NCBI GenBank assembly: GCA_012960155.1
Contig: DUBU01000014.1
Span: forward strand, 51,687 to 115,686
Direction of reading: 5' to 3'
Origin: Micavibrio sp.
GTDB lineage: Bacteria; Pseudomonadota; Alphaproteobacteria; Micavibrionales; Micavibrionaceae
Length of the DNA: 64,000 nt
A program made the position numbers and the translations under genes. Positions 1-8,788 of the stretch are shown piece after piece; position 1 is the stretch's first letter; the number at the start of each line of letters is the position of its first letter. The notes beneath the pieces were generated by a model. That model was not told the origin of the DNA and did no database searches. It saw only the letters and a list, made by a program, of their open reading frames with translations.

Positions 1-242
1 ACCATCCTGATCTCGTCAGTGGCACAAGCCATTTCCGCGTATCATTCGAAGACGGTATGGCCTTAATGAAACAGCTACAGCGCAGCCTGTCAGGCATCGC
101 CATTCCGCAATATGTTCTCGATATCCCGGGCGGCTTCGGAAAAGTCCCTGTAACCCCCGATTACGTGCGCATTATAGATGACCGCTACGTCATTACAGAC
201 CCCAAGGGTCACGAGCATATCTACCCGCTGCCAAAAACTTGA
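1..242 (+). CDS. KamA-family radical SAM protein (EpmB/lysine 2,3-aminomutase-like), C-terminal fragment
   Basis: The reading frame is open from base 3 to a TGA at 240-242, so only about the last 80 residues are present; the rest lies left of the window. The visible part carries the family's C-terminal signature: HPDLVSGTSHFR, then LSGIAIPQYVLDIPGGFGKV, where the Pro-Gly-Gly/Lys segment near the end is typical of lysine 2,3-aminomutase-like enzymes. In bacteria with EF-P, members of this family convert alpha- to beta-lysine for EF-P modification. The radical SAM Cys motif is outside the window, so whether this is EpmB or a catabolic aminomutase cannot be decided. Confidence 0.8.
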   Translation, partial: HPDLVSGTSHFRVSFEDGMALMKQLQRSLSGIAIPQYVLDIPGGFGKVPVTPDYVRIIDDRYVITDPKGHEHIYPLPKT

Positions 243-299
243 CCTGATAAAGAAAAACGTGGTAACTCTGGAATTGGTTTACGGAATTATTACATATTT

Positions 300-470
300 A
301 CAAACGACTAGCGCGAGCCATCGCAGCGTGTCTGTTTAGAAGGTCACAATTGCCCGCATATATGGCGGCATTCTGCCCGACATATGCAGGCAATCATAAC
401 GTGGTAAATGTGTAGAGAGTTACTCCTTGCGAGAGTAGAGAGCGGAGACGGGAATGTCTCCGCTCTTTTA
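300..470 (+). ncRNA. candidate structured small RNA ending at an intrinsic terminator
   Basis: About 200 bases separate the end of the kamA-like gene from the terminator at 439-469, which is long for a plain 3' UTR. The interval holds a stable 46-base hairpin (349-394) whose apical part can add a further four-base-pair stem. A possible promoter is ATTGGT near 274 followed about 16 bases later by TATTTA near 296, but this is weak. The RNA could instead be the 3' UTR of the upstream gene. I do not recognise a known RNA family. Confidence 0.35.
439..470 (+). terminator. intrinsic terminator, 11-bp stem
   Basis: The arm AGAGCGGAGAC at 439-449 pairs perfectly with GTCTCCGCTCT at 456-466 around a six-base loop and is followed by TTTATTAT. 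It ends transcription coming from the left, either the kamA-like mRNA or a separate small RNA. Confidence 0.85.
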
Positions 471-663
471 TTATGCCATCTTTTGAATCTGATTCCAGAC
501 CAAATTTTGAATGTTAACGTTTTATTAATACTTTCAGGCGCAAGCTGATAATCGAACAGGGACGGTTTTCACTAGCCAGCAACATCTAACGAAAACACTA
601 TAAAAAATGTGATTGTTGTTGAAAAGAAAGCCACAGCGTTAGCGTAATCTATGACTTTGTCTT

Positions 664-2748
664 ATGGTATATAGTCAGGGTTACTTACAAAAGCTTAAGG
701 CAATGGCCTCACAAAAAAGAGTAAACACAAAAAAACAGGCACCAAAAACAACTCGTACCCGCAAGAGTACGACAAGCAAAGGTGTAACCAAAGCACTACG
801 CGAGGATGAAGCGCGCTTTGTCGTAGACGAAAGTGGCGCAGTCATATACGCGACCAAAGCTCTGGCTGAACTGGTCAAACGCGAACTCTCCGAAATCAAG
901 AATATCGCTCTTATGGATGTCATCGCCTTTGATGACCCTGACGAAGCCCTGCGCCCGCAAACAATGTTCGGAAAATTCGAAAGCAACTTCCTGCAAAGCG
1001 TGCGCGAAGGCCACCACAATGTAACAATCGGCGAGCAGTCCGGCGTTTCCATGCGCTTTGATCATATTCAGGGCAGTGATGGCAAAGCCTATATGATCGG
1101 CTCCCAAGCGGAAAAAGACGAAACAGGCACGCTCGACACAAAATTCATGAAGAGCCTGCTCAATCTTCTGGAAGACGGCGAAAAGAAACCTGCCGCTAAA
1201 AAAGAAGAGAAAATCAGCGTTAAAACAGCAGATAGCGAATTGCGCCACTTTTTGAACATGTCAAACGATGTCATGGCAATCGCCAGCCGTGACGGCAAAT
1301 TTGCCCGCGTGAATTCGACTTTTAATGCAACACTTGGTTACACGGACGAGCAGCTGCGCGCCATGACCTTTATTGATCTGGTACACCCGGATGATCGCGC
1401 ACAAGTCCGCAACTGCCTGAAAAGCATGATGCACGACGAAAGTGCCGAAGATCAGATCATTGACTTCGAAGCCCGCGTCAAAGCGCTGGACGGTGCGACA
1501 TTCTGGATGGAATGGCGCCAGAAGCGCAGCAACGGTATTATCTATACCGTCGGCCGCGATGTCACATCGGTTAAAACACATGAAGAAGATCTGAAGCGTA
1601 AAGAGCAAATGCTCGGCGAGGCACAAGCCATCGGCCATATGGGTCATTGGCAATGGACAGTGGGCGCAGAAGACATCGTTTTCTCTGACGAGATTTATAA
1701 GATTTTCGGCGTCGATAAGGACGAATTTGTACCGACACTGGATAACGTAAACAACATGCTTCACCGCCGCGATCTGGGCCGCATGATGCAGGCTTTCCAA
1801 CGCGCAATTATCGAGCAGAACAATTACGAAATGGATTTCCGTGTTATGCGCCCTGACGGGGAAACGCGCTACATCCTGTGTGAAGGTAAATGTGAACTGG
1901 ACGAAGAAGGCGATGTCACCGCACTCTTCGGTATTATGCAGGATATCACCGAGCGTACCTTATACGAGCAGCAGCTGCGCGAAGCCAAAGACGCCGCTGA
2001 GCGCGCCTATGCTGCCAAATCACAATTCCTGGCCAATATGAGCCACGAACTACGCACGCCGCTCAACGCCATCATCGGCTTTTCCGAGATGATGCAGCGC
2101 CAGCTTTTAGGCCCCATCGGCACAGAGAAATATCTCGATTACATCGGCGGTATCCGTGAAAGCGGTGAACATCTGCTGGATCTGATCAGCGACATTCTCG
2201 ATATGTCCAAGATCGAAGCCGGCAAATACGAGCTCGACTTGGAAGAGCTCAATATGTCCAAGGTCATTCGCTTGGCCGTACATATGATGGAAGGCCGCGC
2301 TCAGGACGCACAAATCAAAATCCGTATCGATCTGGAAAACGAGGATCTGCACGTTGTGGCTGACCGCCGCGCATTGATGCAAATTTTGCTGAACTTGCTG
2401 TCCAACGCTGTGAAATTCACCGAACCGGGCGGCGATGTCTCAATCGAATGTATCGAGCGCGAAGATTACCTGTCACTCAAAGTGCACGATACAGGCATCG
2501 GTATTCCGGCCAACAAACTGAAATGCATCACGCATCCTTTCGAGCAAGCCGCCAGCCACTACACGCGCGAGCATGAGGGCACAGGTCTGGGTCTTGCGAT
2601 TACAAAGGATCTGGTAGAACTGCACGGCGGTACGCTGCACATCGACTCAACCGTCAATGTCGGCACAAGCGTTACCGTACGCCTGCCATATGACGCGTAC
2701 AAGCACGCCAAGGACAAGGCGCGCGCCAAAACCAACAATACATTTTAA
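664..2748 (+). CDS. multi-PAS sensor histidine kinase (PleC/DivJ-like)
   Basis: This 694-residue protein has a basic N-terminus (residues 1-45), a degenerate PAS-like segment (about 50-150), two clear PAS domains (about 193-305 and 320-435, the second ending GIMQDITER), a HisKA domain and a HATPase domain. The H-box FLANMSHELRTPLNAIIGFS places the phospho-accepting histidine at residue 461. The N-box LLNLLSNAVKF and the glycine boxes DTGIGIP and GTGLGLAI are intact. No membrane segment is visible, so it should be cytoplasmic. The HisKA sequence, with LGPIG..KYLDYI and ILDMSKIEAGKYEL, resembles the alphaproteobacterial PleC/DivJ group, which controls cell-cycle or developmental phosphorelays. 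No receiver gene is adjacent. The start lacks a clear Shine-Dalgarno site; the ATG at 703 is an alternative. Confidence 0.9.
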   Translation: MVYSQGYLQKLKAMASQKRVNTKKQAPKTTRTRKSTTSKGVTKALREDEARFVVDESGAVIYATKALAELVKRELSEIKNIALMDVIAFDDPDEALRPQTMFGKFESNFLQSVREGHHNVTIGEQSGVSMRFDHIQGSDGKAYMIGSQAEKDETGTLDTKFMKSLLNLLEDGEKKPAAKKEEKISVKTADSELRHFLNMSNDVMAIASRDGKFARVNSTFNATLGYTDEQLRAMTFIDLVHPDDRAQVRNCLKSMMHDESAEDQIIDFEARVKALDGATFWMEWRQKRSNGIIYTVGRDVTSVKTHEEDLKRKEQMLGEAQAIGHMGHWQWTVGAEDIVFSDEIYKIFGVDKDEFVPTLDNVNNMLHRRDLGRMMQAFQRAIIEQNNYEMDFRVMRPDGETRYILCEGKCELDEEGDVTALFGIMQDITERTLYEQQLREAKDAAERAYAAKSQFLANMSHELRTPLNAIIGFSEMMQRQLLGPIGTEKYLDYIGGIRESGEHLLDLISDILDMSKIEAGKYELDLEELNMSKVIRLAVHMMEGRAQDAQIKIRIDLENEDLHVVADRRALMQILLNLLSNAVKFTEPGGDVSIECIEREDYLSLKVHDTGIGIPANKLKCITHPFEQAASHYTREHEGTGLGLAITKDLVELHGGTLHIDSTVNVGTSVTVRLPYDAYKHAKDKARAKTNNTF

Positions 2749-2753
2749 GAAGC

Positions 2754-3182
2754 TTATTTAGGCTGCAGACCCAGCGCTTTGCGCCACAAGGGACGAGCAT
2801 CCATGCGCGCCTGATGAACTTCTTCATCATAACGCGCGCGGGCTTTTTCGCACGCAGCCTCAATACGCTCGTAATTACCTTCAGGCATTACCGCATCATC
2901 AAAGTCACGCGTCAAATTACGGACGCCTTCAACACGGCTCCCGCCATGCTCACGCATAAAATTGAGAAAATCATCTTCCATAGTTTCCACAGAAACAGGC
3001 AAAGCACCCTGATGAAAATCAATCATATCAAGCAGAAAACCGAAACCCGGCTTGCCCATAGGCGTGCCCGCAGAGCTATAGCCCATTGTTACCAGATAAT
3101 CTTTTTGATCCGCCTTGGCACTTTCAAATGCAGCCTGAAGGTCTGATTGAGATAAAGTATAGAATTCGCCGATACCAGCCAT
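2754..3182 (-). CDS. hypothetical protein, tandem paralog A
   Basis: This 142-residue soluble protein has no signal peptide or membrane segment and no family that I recognise. It is a paralog of the next gene upstream (3251-3679): both are 142 residues, both share a motif near the N-terminus (LSQSDLQAAFESAKA against VSQDDLRTAYDAAKA), and both end in QARMDARPxWRKxLGLQPK. The repeat also holds at DNA level over the last 65 bases or so. Translation should begin at the ATG at 3182, preceded by AAGGGAG, which lies in a small hairpin (3190-3208). The gene converges on the histidine kinase with a five-base gap. Confidence 0.75.
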   Translation of the reverse strand: MAGIGEFYTLSQSDLQAAFESAKADQKDYLVTMGYSSAGTPMGKPGFGFLLDMIDFHQGALPVSVETMEDDFLNFMREHGGSRVEGVRNLTRDFDDAVMPEGNYERIEAACEKARARYDEEVHQARMDARPLWRKALGLQPK

Positions 3183-3189
3183 TGTGATC

Positions 3190-3208
3190 TCCCTTATGTT
3201 AGAAGGGA
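3190..3208 (-). promoter_or_regulatory. hairpin covering the Shine-Dalgarno site of paralog A
   Basis: On the minus strand TCCCTT (3208-3203) can pair with AAGGGA (3195-3190) around a seven-base loop. The second arm is the ribosome binding site of the gene starting at 3182. Six base pairs is modest, so it may only tune initiation. Confidence 0.35.
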
Positions 3209-3250
3209 TTTATATGACAAGCCGCCTAAAAACGCAAATATCACGGCAAG

Positions 3251-3679
3251 TTATTTAGGCTGCAGACCCAAAACCTTGCGCCACCAAGGGCGGGCATCCA
3301 TGCGCGCCTGCTGGAACTTCTCCTGCGCTGAAGATTGCGCCCGATCAAAGTCAGCCTTCAGTTCAGGAAATCGGATTTTCGGGCGCTGCGCTTTCTCAAA
3401 CTCACGGCTTAAATCCATAACCATGAATAGATTCGCTTTAGGATGTTCATCCATAAAATTCTGAATATCTGATGCCACGCAGCCCTCACGCGCCTCTAGC
3501 AACGCCTCATGCACCGATACATTGCTATACCCTGAAACACGTGGCCCCTCAGCAACCTTGGTAAACATCACCCATAACAGGTAATCCTGACCACGCGCTT
3601 TAGCCGCATCATAGGCAGTGCGCAGATCATCTTGCGAAACGCGCTCATGCAAAAAATAAGGTGATGAATACTCGTTCAT
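3251..3679 (-). CDS. hypothetical protein, tandem paralog B
   Basis: This 142-residue protein is the upstream member of a tandem duplicated pair (see 2754-3182). Similarity is strongest at the C-terminus (QARMDARPWWRKVLGLQPK) and in the DLRTAYDAAKARGQDYLL segment near the start. The mid-region VSVHEALLEAREGCVASDIQNFMDEHPKANLFMVMDLSREF aligns loosely with that of paralog A, so the two have diverged. The ATG at 3679 follows a strong AAGGGGAG site. There are 68 bases between the paralogs, so co-transcription is likely. No function can be assigned. Confidence 0.75.
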   Translation of the reverse strand: MNEYSSPYFLHERVSQDDLRTAYDAAKARGQDYLLWVMFTKVAEGPRVSGYSNVSVHEALLEAREGCVASDIQNFMDEHPKANLFMVMDLSREFEKAQRPKIRFPELKADFDRAQSSAQEKFQQARMDARPWWRKVLGLQPK

Positions 3680-3721
3680 AACGCTCCCCTTTTTATAATT
3701 ATATGCTGTGAAGATAATACG

Positions 3722-4624
3722 CTATTGATGCTCAGCTACAAGAGATTCGCGGCCTTCCCATTCCATACAGGCCAGAAGTCCGGATTTATAGTCAGGATAT
3801 AATAGCTGTACGCCGAGCTCTTCTTTAATGCGCTCATTATGGACGCGCTTATTATCATTATAAAAACTACGGGCAATCGGTGCCATATCAGCCGCATCAA
3901 ATGGAATCAGCGGCGGTGAATTAAGTCCCAGCAATTGGCACGCATAATCAATCACCTCATGGCTCGGTGCCGCATGATCATCACACAGATTATAAATCCC
4001 GCCCGCATTAGGCTTTGCCATAGAGGCCATCAGCACATTGGCAATATCTTCGACATGAATGCGGCTAAACACGTGCCCTGGCTTATCAATGCGGCGCGCC
4101 ACGCCCGCACGTACAGAATCAAGTGCGCTGCGCCCGGGCCCGTAAATTCCCGCTAAACGAAACACATGAACAGGCAGCCCGTAACGCTCATATAATGACA
4201 GCCACTGCTCTTCTGCTATCGCACGACGCGTACCGCGTTTGCTGGATGGGCGTAGTTCAGAGCGCTCATCAACCCATTCGCCGTTACGGTTACCGTAAAC
4301 ACCTGTCGTAGACAGATACCCGATCCACTCAATACCTTCCATGGCCGCAATATCCTCGCCATGCATCAAGAATGTAGGGTCGCCTTCATCATCAGGCGGC
4401 GTAGAAATCAACAGATGCGTTGTATCTTTTAAGAACAGCTTCACATCGCTCAGTGGTTTGCTGTAGTCAAAAATATAGGCCTTTACACCGCTTTGCTGTA
4501 ATAAGGCCTTCTTGTCGCTATCACGAGTCGTTCCTGCAATTGTCCAGTCGCTTTGCTTTCGCAGGGCATTGCCAAGGAAATCGCAGCTATAACCGTATCC
4601 GAAACAAAAAAGCTTTTTAGACAC
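3722..4624 (-). CDS. NAD(P)-binding SDR/epimerase-like protein (YeeZ type)
   Basis: This 300-residue protein begins KLFCFGYGYSCDFLGNAL, an N-terminal Rossmann glycine motif. It contains the extended-SDR features TTGVYG, HVFRLAGIYGPGRSALD and HVEDIAN. The usual catalytic YxxxK is replaced by GTRRAIAEEQ, as in the YeeZ-type proteins, so classical dehydrogenase chemistry is doubtful. Translation starts at GTG 4624. It precedes no obvious pathway gene; a GST-like gene lies 22 bases upstream on the same strand, and the two may be co-transcribed. Substrate unknown. Confidence 0.8.
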   Translation of the reverse strand: MSKKLFCFGYGYSCDFLGNALRKQSDWTIAGTTRDSDKKALLQQSGVKAYIFDYSKPLSDVKLFLKDTTHLLISTPPDDEGDPTFLMHGEDIAAMEGIEWIGYLSTTGVYGNRNGEWVDERSELRPSSKRGTRRAIAEEQWLSLYERYGLPVHVFRLAGIYGPGRSALDSVRAGVARRIDKPGHVFSRIHVEDIANVLMASMAKPNAGGIYNLCDDHAAPSHEVIDYACQLLGLNSPPLIPFDAADMAPIARSFYNDNKRVHNERIKEELGVQLLYPDYKSGLLACMEWEGRESLVAEHQ

Positions 4625-4646
4625 CCTGACCTCGACCGCTTAAAAA

Positions 4647-5315
4647 TTAAAAGTCGACGTTTTCGTAGTGCCCCGCTGGCGTAAAACCGGGAATGCGGTC
4701 TTCCAGCAATGGCTGGAAGCTTGGGCGTGATTTTACGCGGGAGTACCATTCACGGGCAGCCTGATGCTCTTCCCATGGCACATCACCGATATAATCAATC
4801 GCAGATAAGTGAGACGCCGCTGCAATATCAGCTAGCGAGAAATCATTACCGGCAAGCCACTGACGCTTCTCCGTCAGAAAGCCGATATAATCCAGATGGT
4901 AATGAATATTGGCGTGACCGGCACGAATAGACGGGCCATGTGGCTCACCCAGTTTCAGGAAACGCTTCATCAGCTTTTCACCAACCAGATTATCCGTCAC
5001 TTCACGGTTAAACTTCACATCGAACCAGCTAATCAGGCGGCGTGTTTCCGCGCGCTGCACAGGGTCTGTACCCAGCAGGCTAACCTCGTTGTAAACTTCT
5101 TCGATATATTCGCAGATGACTTGGCTATTCGCTAGGGTCGTGCCGTCAGGCTCGATCAAGACAGGAACATCACCTGCAGGGTTAAGCGCCAAAAACTCCG
5201 TACGGCGTTCCCAGATTTTCTCGATCTTTAAGTCAAACTCTAGCCCCTTTTCGGCAAGCACAATGCGTACTTTGCGGGAAAATGGATGGAGCCATAAATG
5301 AAACAATGTTCTCAT
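4647..5315 (-). CDS. glutathione S-transferase family protein
   Basis: The protein has 222 residues, the usual GST length. The N-terminal thioredoxin-like domain starts TLFHLWLHPFSRKVRIVLAE; the cis-proline loop is DVPVLIEPDG and the glutathione-anchoring segment ANSQVICEYIEE, in which Asn replaces the common Asp/Glu before the Ser. The C-terminal helical domain carries FSLADIAAASHLSAIDYIG, matching the conserved N-capping box region. It should act in the cytoplasm on an unknown electrophile. It is first in a likely two-gene transcript with the SDR gene downstream (22-base gap). Confidence 0.88.
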   Translation of the reverse strand: MRTLFHLWLHPFSRKVRIVLAEKGLEFDLKIEKIWERRTEFLALNPAGDVPVLIEPDGTTLANSQVICEYIEEVYNEVSLLGTDPVQRAETRRLISWFDVKFNREVTDNLVGEKLMKRFLKLGEPHGPSIRAGHANIHYHLDYIGFLTEKRQWLAGNDFSLADIAAASHLSAIDYIGDVPWEEHQAAREWYSRVKSRPSFQPLLEDRIPGFTPAGHYENVDF

Positions 5316-5611
5316 GTCGCTATGTTACCCCAGACCTTTTGAAAATGCAGCCCAATTTTTTAATATTTTAGCTACCTCATATATAAAAAATGTAATTTTT
5401 GCAGTCTTTTGACAGTACCTTTGAACAAAACGGGTTAAACGATCCCCCGTTTTTATATAAATCGACCATGATTCCGTAAACGATTCGCATAAGCGCCATA
5501 AGAAAGAATCTAAATTTCGGCCTTGCTGTTTTCATATTTTAGTTTTACGAATATCAGTTACATAATTAATAAAAATAATAATAAGTAAGAATAAAATAGG
5601 GAGTTCTAAAC
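5316..5611. other. AT-rich divergent intergenic region with a perfect 8-bp hairpin
   Basis: This 296-base region separates the GST gene from the divergent 1050-residue gene. AAAACGGG at 5427-5434 pairs perfectly with CCCGTTTT at 5446-5453 and is followed by TATATAA, so it resembles a short intrinsic terminator on the plus strand. A TTGACA lies upstream at 5409-5414 without a well-placed -10. The hairpin therefore could act as an attenuator if transcription of the downstream gene begins before it. The last 60 bases are extremely AT-rich with the ribosome site AGGGAG before the ATG at 5612. Confidence 0.4.
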
Positions 5612-8600
5612 ATGGGTATCAAATCCAGACTGTCAGCTATTGCCTTTAGCGCCACATTGATCGGCCTGTCGGCGACCTTTAATGCCTACGCGCAAGAAGC
5701 GCCAAACGCGCCGCAAGCCGAGCAAACACAGACGCAAGAAGAAGCAGCACCATCATATGACATGGCCGAATTACAAGCGCTTGTTGATATTGATCCCGCT
5801 ACCATTACCGACCGTGCCGAGCTGAACGCAAACTTCCTGCAAGTCATTCAGAATATCGACGTTTATTACGCCAGCCCGCAAACATATGAAAACGCGCCCG
5901 AAGGCTTCGAAAGCACGGAAGCGCCGTTCGTATTGCAATCTCTGCAGCGTATTGAAGATTACTTAGATGAAAACGCCGACGTAAATTACGTTGACCCGCA
6001 GACAGGTGCATCTGCCTTCGCATGGGCCCTATGGCTAGCTTATGAAGTGGACAGACCAGACATCGTAGAGCTTTTCATCGAAAACGGTGCAGATTCAAAT
6101 GCCCGTATGTCTGTATCAGCCCCAATCCCGCAAGCACAGCAAAATGCCTTTAACATGATATTCGGCGGCCGTCCGAATATTGACGAAGATTCCATTGCCC
6201 GCGGTGTCACGAGTACAGACATCACCATTATCGATCACGCAGCGATTGCAATACTGGAAGCACAAGCGCTTAACGGCGGTATGGTGGGCGAACACTCATC
6301 AGTAAACCACCTTAGAACAGCTGCCAATATTATGGCGCAAATTCTATCCGATGGTGCGACATGGGAAGATATTCAGCAGTTACCACCAGCACTAGAAATC
6401 GGCGGTGTTGAAGTTGAAACACTCTTTTCAACACTCAACGATCTGGTTGATACAAGCAGCGCCGCAAACATCTTCTACGAAGAAGGCCTGATCACAGCAC
6501 AGCAGCGCCGTGCACATATTTACGGCGATACAGAGACCCGTGACATCGCCCGCAATATGACGGAAATTAATACCGAAGTTCTCGAGTCAATCGATGCACC
6601 ATTAGTCGATTACCCTGACGTACCGCCGGGCGGCCCCGAGCCATACACTGTACAAGCAGGAGATACTGTTTGGGATATTGCCGGCCGCTTCGCCCCTTTC
6701 ATGGGTGACGGCATTCAAACCCACGAAGATGCATTCTGGGCCATGGCCGATTTGAACAACATGACAGTACTTCCTCGAAATAATGTCATGCGCGTTGATG
6801 AAAACGGTGCCACAACTGTCGGCCTTACACCCGAAGAAACCGTTCTGATCCCAGTTGATCCGCGCATCATGATCGGTATGGGTTCAGCCCCTGTGGTAAG
6901 CAACGCAATTCCTGCCTTGCTGACACAACACATCATGGATGTCGCAGGTATGAACATCATGGAATTTAATTCAAAAGCGCGTACGATTATCGCAGATTTG
7001 GTGGAAGCTAACGGACTGTCTTCACCAAACGAGTTGGGGCAATTATTTGCCGTTGATTCAGAAATTATTATACCTGACATCGATGGGGAGAGTTACCAGC
7101 CCGTAAGCTTCAGCAAAGAAGACGTAATGCGCAGCTTTGCCGAACGCTTCACGCATAATTTCTACGAAGAAAACGCGAGCATTGATCGCATCTTTAATGA
7201 AATTGCCCAATTGAATGGCATGGATAATATCCAGCTTTGTGAACCTGAAAATCTTGCAGAAGACGAACGCTGTCCGATGCTCTGGGTACCATATAAAAAC
7301 GACACTTACGCGCATTTTGAGGCTCTTGTCCCGCCAACAGATATTGATCCTGAGCGCCGCGTACATTTATTCGTGACAGAGATGGAAGGCTACCACCAGA
7401 AAATGGCAACACGTGCGGCAGCAGGCTCTAACTACGCACTAAACCCTAACGTTGACTACTCCCAGTTCCACGTTTTGGCAGATGCCGTATGGGCAGCCCA
7501 CGTACAGCTCGGCCCGGATAGAGGCAGCCGTGCCTTGCAGATCTTGCAGCACCCTGAAAATCCATTACGTGACCAGATTGTTTTCACATCCAGTATGCAC
7601 TCTGTATTTGTAGGTGACCCAAGACAGGGGAGAGGCATCTTGGATGACGCCGTCGCGCAAAACATCAGAAATGATCGCAGCGCAGACCACGCCCCGATTG
7701 AAAATATCCGCGCAAGTTTAGAACGTATGGAAGAAGCCAGCCCGATCCTGTTTCAGGCTATCGGCAACGAATTCCCTTACGACGGGCGCTGGGCTTATGA
7801 CGGTAATGATCTACACTCCGGCCGTACGGTTATGGTCGGCGCAACAGGTACATACCCGACACGCGGAGGCGACGCCTTCGCCATCGCACCTTACTCATCT
7901 CACGGCGCCGATCTATGTTTCCGTTTGCCAAGTGAGCTCGGCGAACAAAATGAAGGCACATCCTTCGCCACGCCAAACGGCGCAGGCGTATACCGCCAGA
8001 TGTCCGAATGGTACGGCCACCGCCTCAGCTTCGAGGAAATCATGGCGGCAGCCATGATGACAGCCAGTCAGGAAACGCCTGAAACAGATAGACGCGGCAA
8101 CCTTAATGATGTCACTTACCGCACGAACGGTGCGGGCATGGCCTATAACGAGCGCTGCGGCGCGGGCGATGTAGACCCGACAATCTGGAATGAAACACTG
8201 AAGGAAATGGTAGAGCTTAAAGCAGGTCTAACCAACCCGGGTGATAATTTCGTCGACTTTATCGATATCGGTGATGCTGATGAGATCGAAACGCTGGATA
8301 ACGGTGATTCCGTTTACACATACCGTATCGAAGTCCCTGAAAACCTAACACTGGGCAAACTCACATTCTTGCTGCCACAAGAAGCAGGTGCCCATAGTGA
8401 AGTGATGGTGCGTATGCCATCTGGCTTTGAAATGGTACTGCCACTATCAATTACCGATGTTGTCTCGACATCTGCCTTTAACTACGAAGATGTACAAGCT
8501 GGCGATGTCATCGAAATCGTGACAGGCCAACCTCTGGGCGAGCACGCAACATTTGTTCTGCGCGGTCAGGAAGATGGTAACGCTATCCAAGCTCTGCGCA

Positions 8601-8764
8601 ATGCCTTGCAAGATCGCGGCATTCTCTACGAGTCTTTAATGAGCGTATCCTCTGACGGCACGATTACCAGCGACGCAGGCGTTCCCGCAGACTTTGATCT
8701 GTCACCACCTGTGCCGCCCATGCCCGAAGAAGAAGCCCCCAGCGACAACGGCCCTCATCCTTAG
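5612..8764 (+). CDS. exported LysM protein with ankyrin-like repeat and subtilisin-like domain
   Basis: This 1050-residue protein has a signal peptide cleaved probably after Ala27 (NAYA/QEAP). Residues about 105-160 look like one or two ankyrin-type units (IVELFIENGADSNARM). A LysM-like motif, YTVQAGDTVWDIAGRF, begins at Tyr345 and suggests peptidoglycan binding. Residues about 585-815 resemble a subtilase: an oxyanion-type Asn719 in FQAIGNE, a VGATG...YSSHGAD stretch, and the serine motif EGTSFATPNGAGV with Ser784. The canonical Asp and HGTHVAG motifs are not recognisable; Glu590 (FVTEMEG) and His620 (SQFHVLAD) are the best positional candidates, so activity is uncertain. The C-terminal 250 residues are acidic with a proline-rich tail. 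The site GGGAG precedes the start. It is monocistronic. Confidence 0.8.
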   Translation: MGIKSRLSAIAFSATLIGLSATFNAYAQEAPNAPQAEQTQTQEEAAPSYDMAELQALVDIDPATITDRAELNANFLQVIQNIDVYYASPQTYENAPEGFESTEAPFVLQSLQRIEDYLDENADVNYVDPQTGASAFAWALWLAYEVDRPDIVELFIENGADSNARMSVSAPIPQAQQNAFNMIFGGRPNIDEDSIARGVTSTDITIIDHAAIAILEAQALNGGMVGEHSSVNHLRTAANIMAQILSDGATWEDIQQLPPALEIGGVEVETLFSTLNDLVDTSSAANIFYEEGLITAQQRRAHIYGDTETRDIARNMTEINTEVLESIDAPLVDYPDVPPGGPEPYTVQAGDTVWDIAGRFAPFMGDGIQTHEDAFWAMADLNNMTVLPRNNVMRVDENGATTVGLTPEETVLIPVDPRIMIGMGSAPVVSNAIPALLTQHIMDVAGMNIMEFNSKARTIIADLVEANGLSSPNELGQLFAVDSEIIIPDIDGESYQPVSFSKEDVMRSFAERFTHNFYEENASIDRIFNEIAQLNGMDNIQLCEPENLAEDERCPMLWVPYKNDTYAHFEALVPPTDIDPERRVHLFVTEMEGYHQKMATRAAAGSNYALNPNVDYSQFHVLADAVWAAHVQLGPDRGSRALQILQHPENPLRDQIVFTSSMHSVFVGDPRQGRGILDDAVAQNIRNDRSADHAPIENIRASLERMEEASPILFQAIGNEFPYDGRWAYDGNDLHSGRTVMVGATGTYPTRGGDAFAIAPYSSHGADLCFRLPSELGEQNEGTSFATPNGAGVYRQMSEWYGHRLSFEEIMAAAMMTASQETPETDRRGNLNDVTYRTNGAGMAYNERCGAGDVDPTIWNETLKEMVELKAGLTNPGDNFVDFIDIGDADEIETLDNGDSVYTYRIEVPENLTLGKLTFLLPQEAGAHSEVMVRMPSGFEMVLPLSITDVVSTSAFNYEDVQAGDVIEIVTGQPLGEHATFVLRGQEDGNAIQALRNALQDRGILYESLMSVSSDGTITSDAGVPADFDLSPPVPPMPEEEAPSDNGPHP

Positions 8765-8788
8765 GGGATCATAATCTGAACTGAAATT

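Larger units (their letters stand above)
243..663. other. 421-base non-coding stretch between kamA-like gene and histidine kinase
   Basis: I see no credible protein in this interval. Bases 349-394 form a strong hairpin (13-base arms at 349-361 and 382-394 with one mismatch), and 439-469 is a textbook intrinsic terminator, so the left half probably makes or ends a structured transcript. The right half (about 470-663) is AT-rich with several weak inverted repeats and should hold the promoter of the downstream kinase, but no -35/-10 pair is convincing. Confidence 0.6.

Noticed and set aside
300-470. Resemblance to 5S rRNA (GCGAGCCATCGC, CCCGA, GGTA and GCGAGAGTAG in the right order)
   Set aside because: The distances between the blocks differ from 5S rRNA, the strong hairpin at 349-394 is not a 5S helix, and the 3' end pairs in a terminator instead of with the 5' end.
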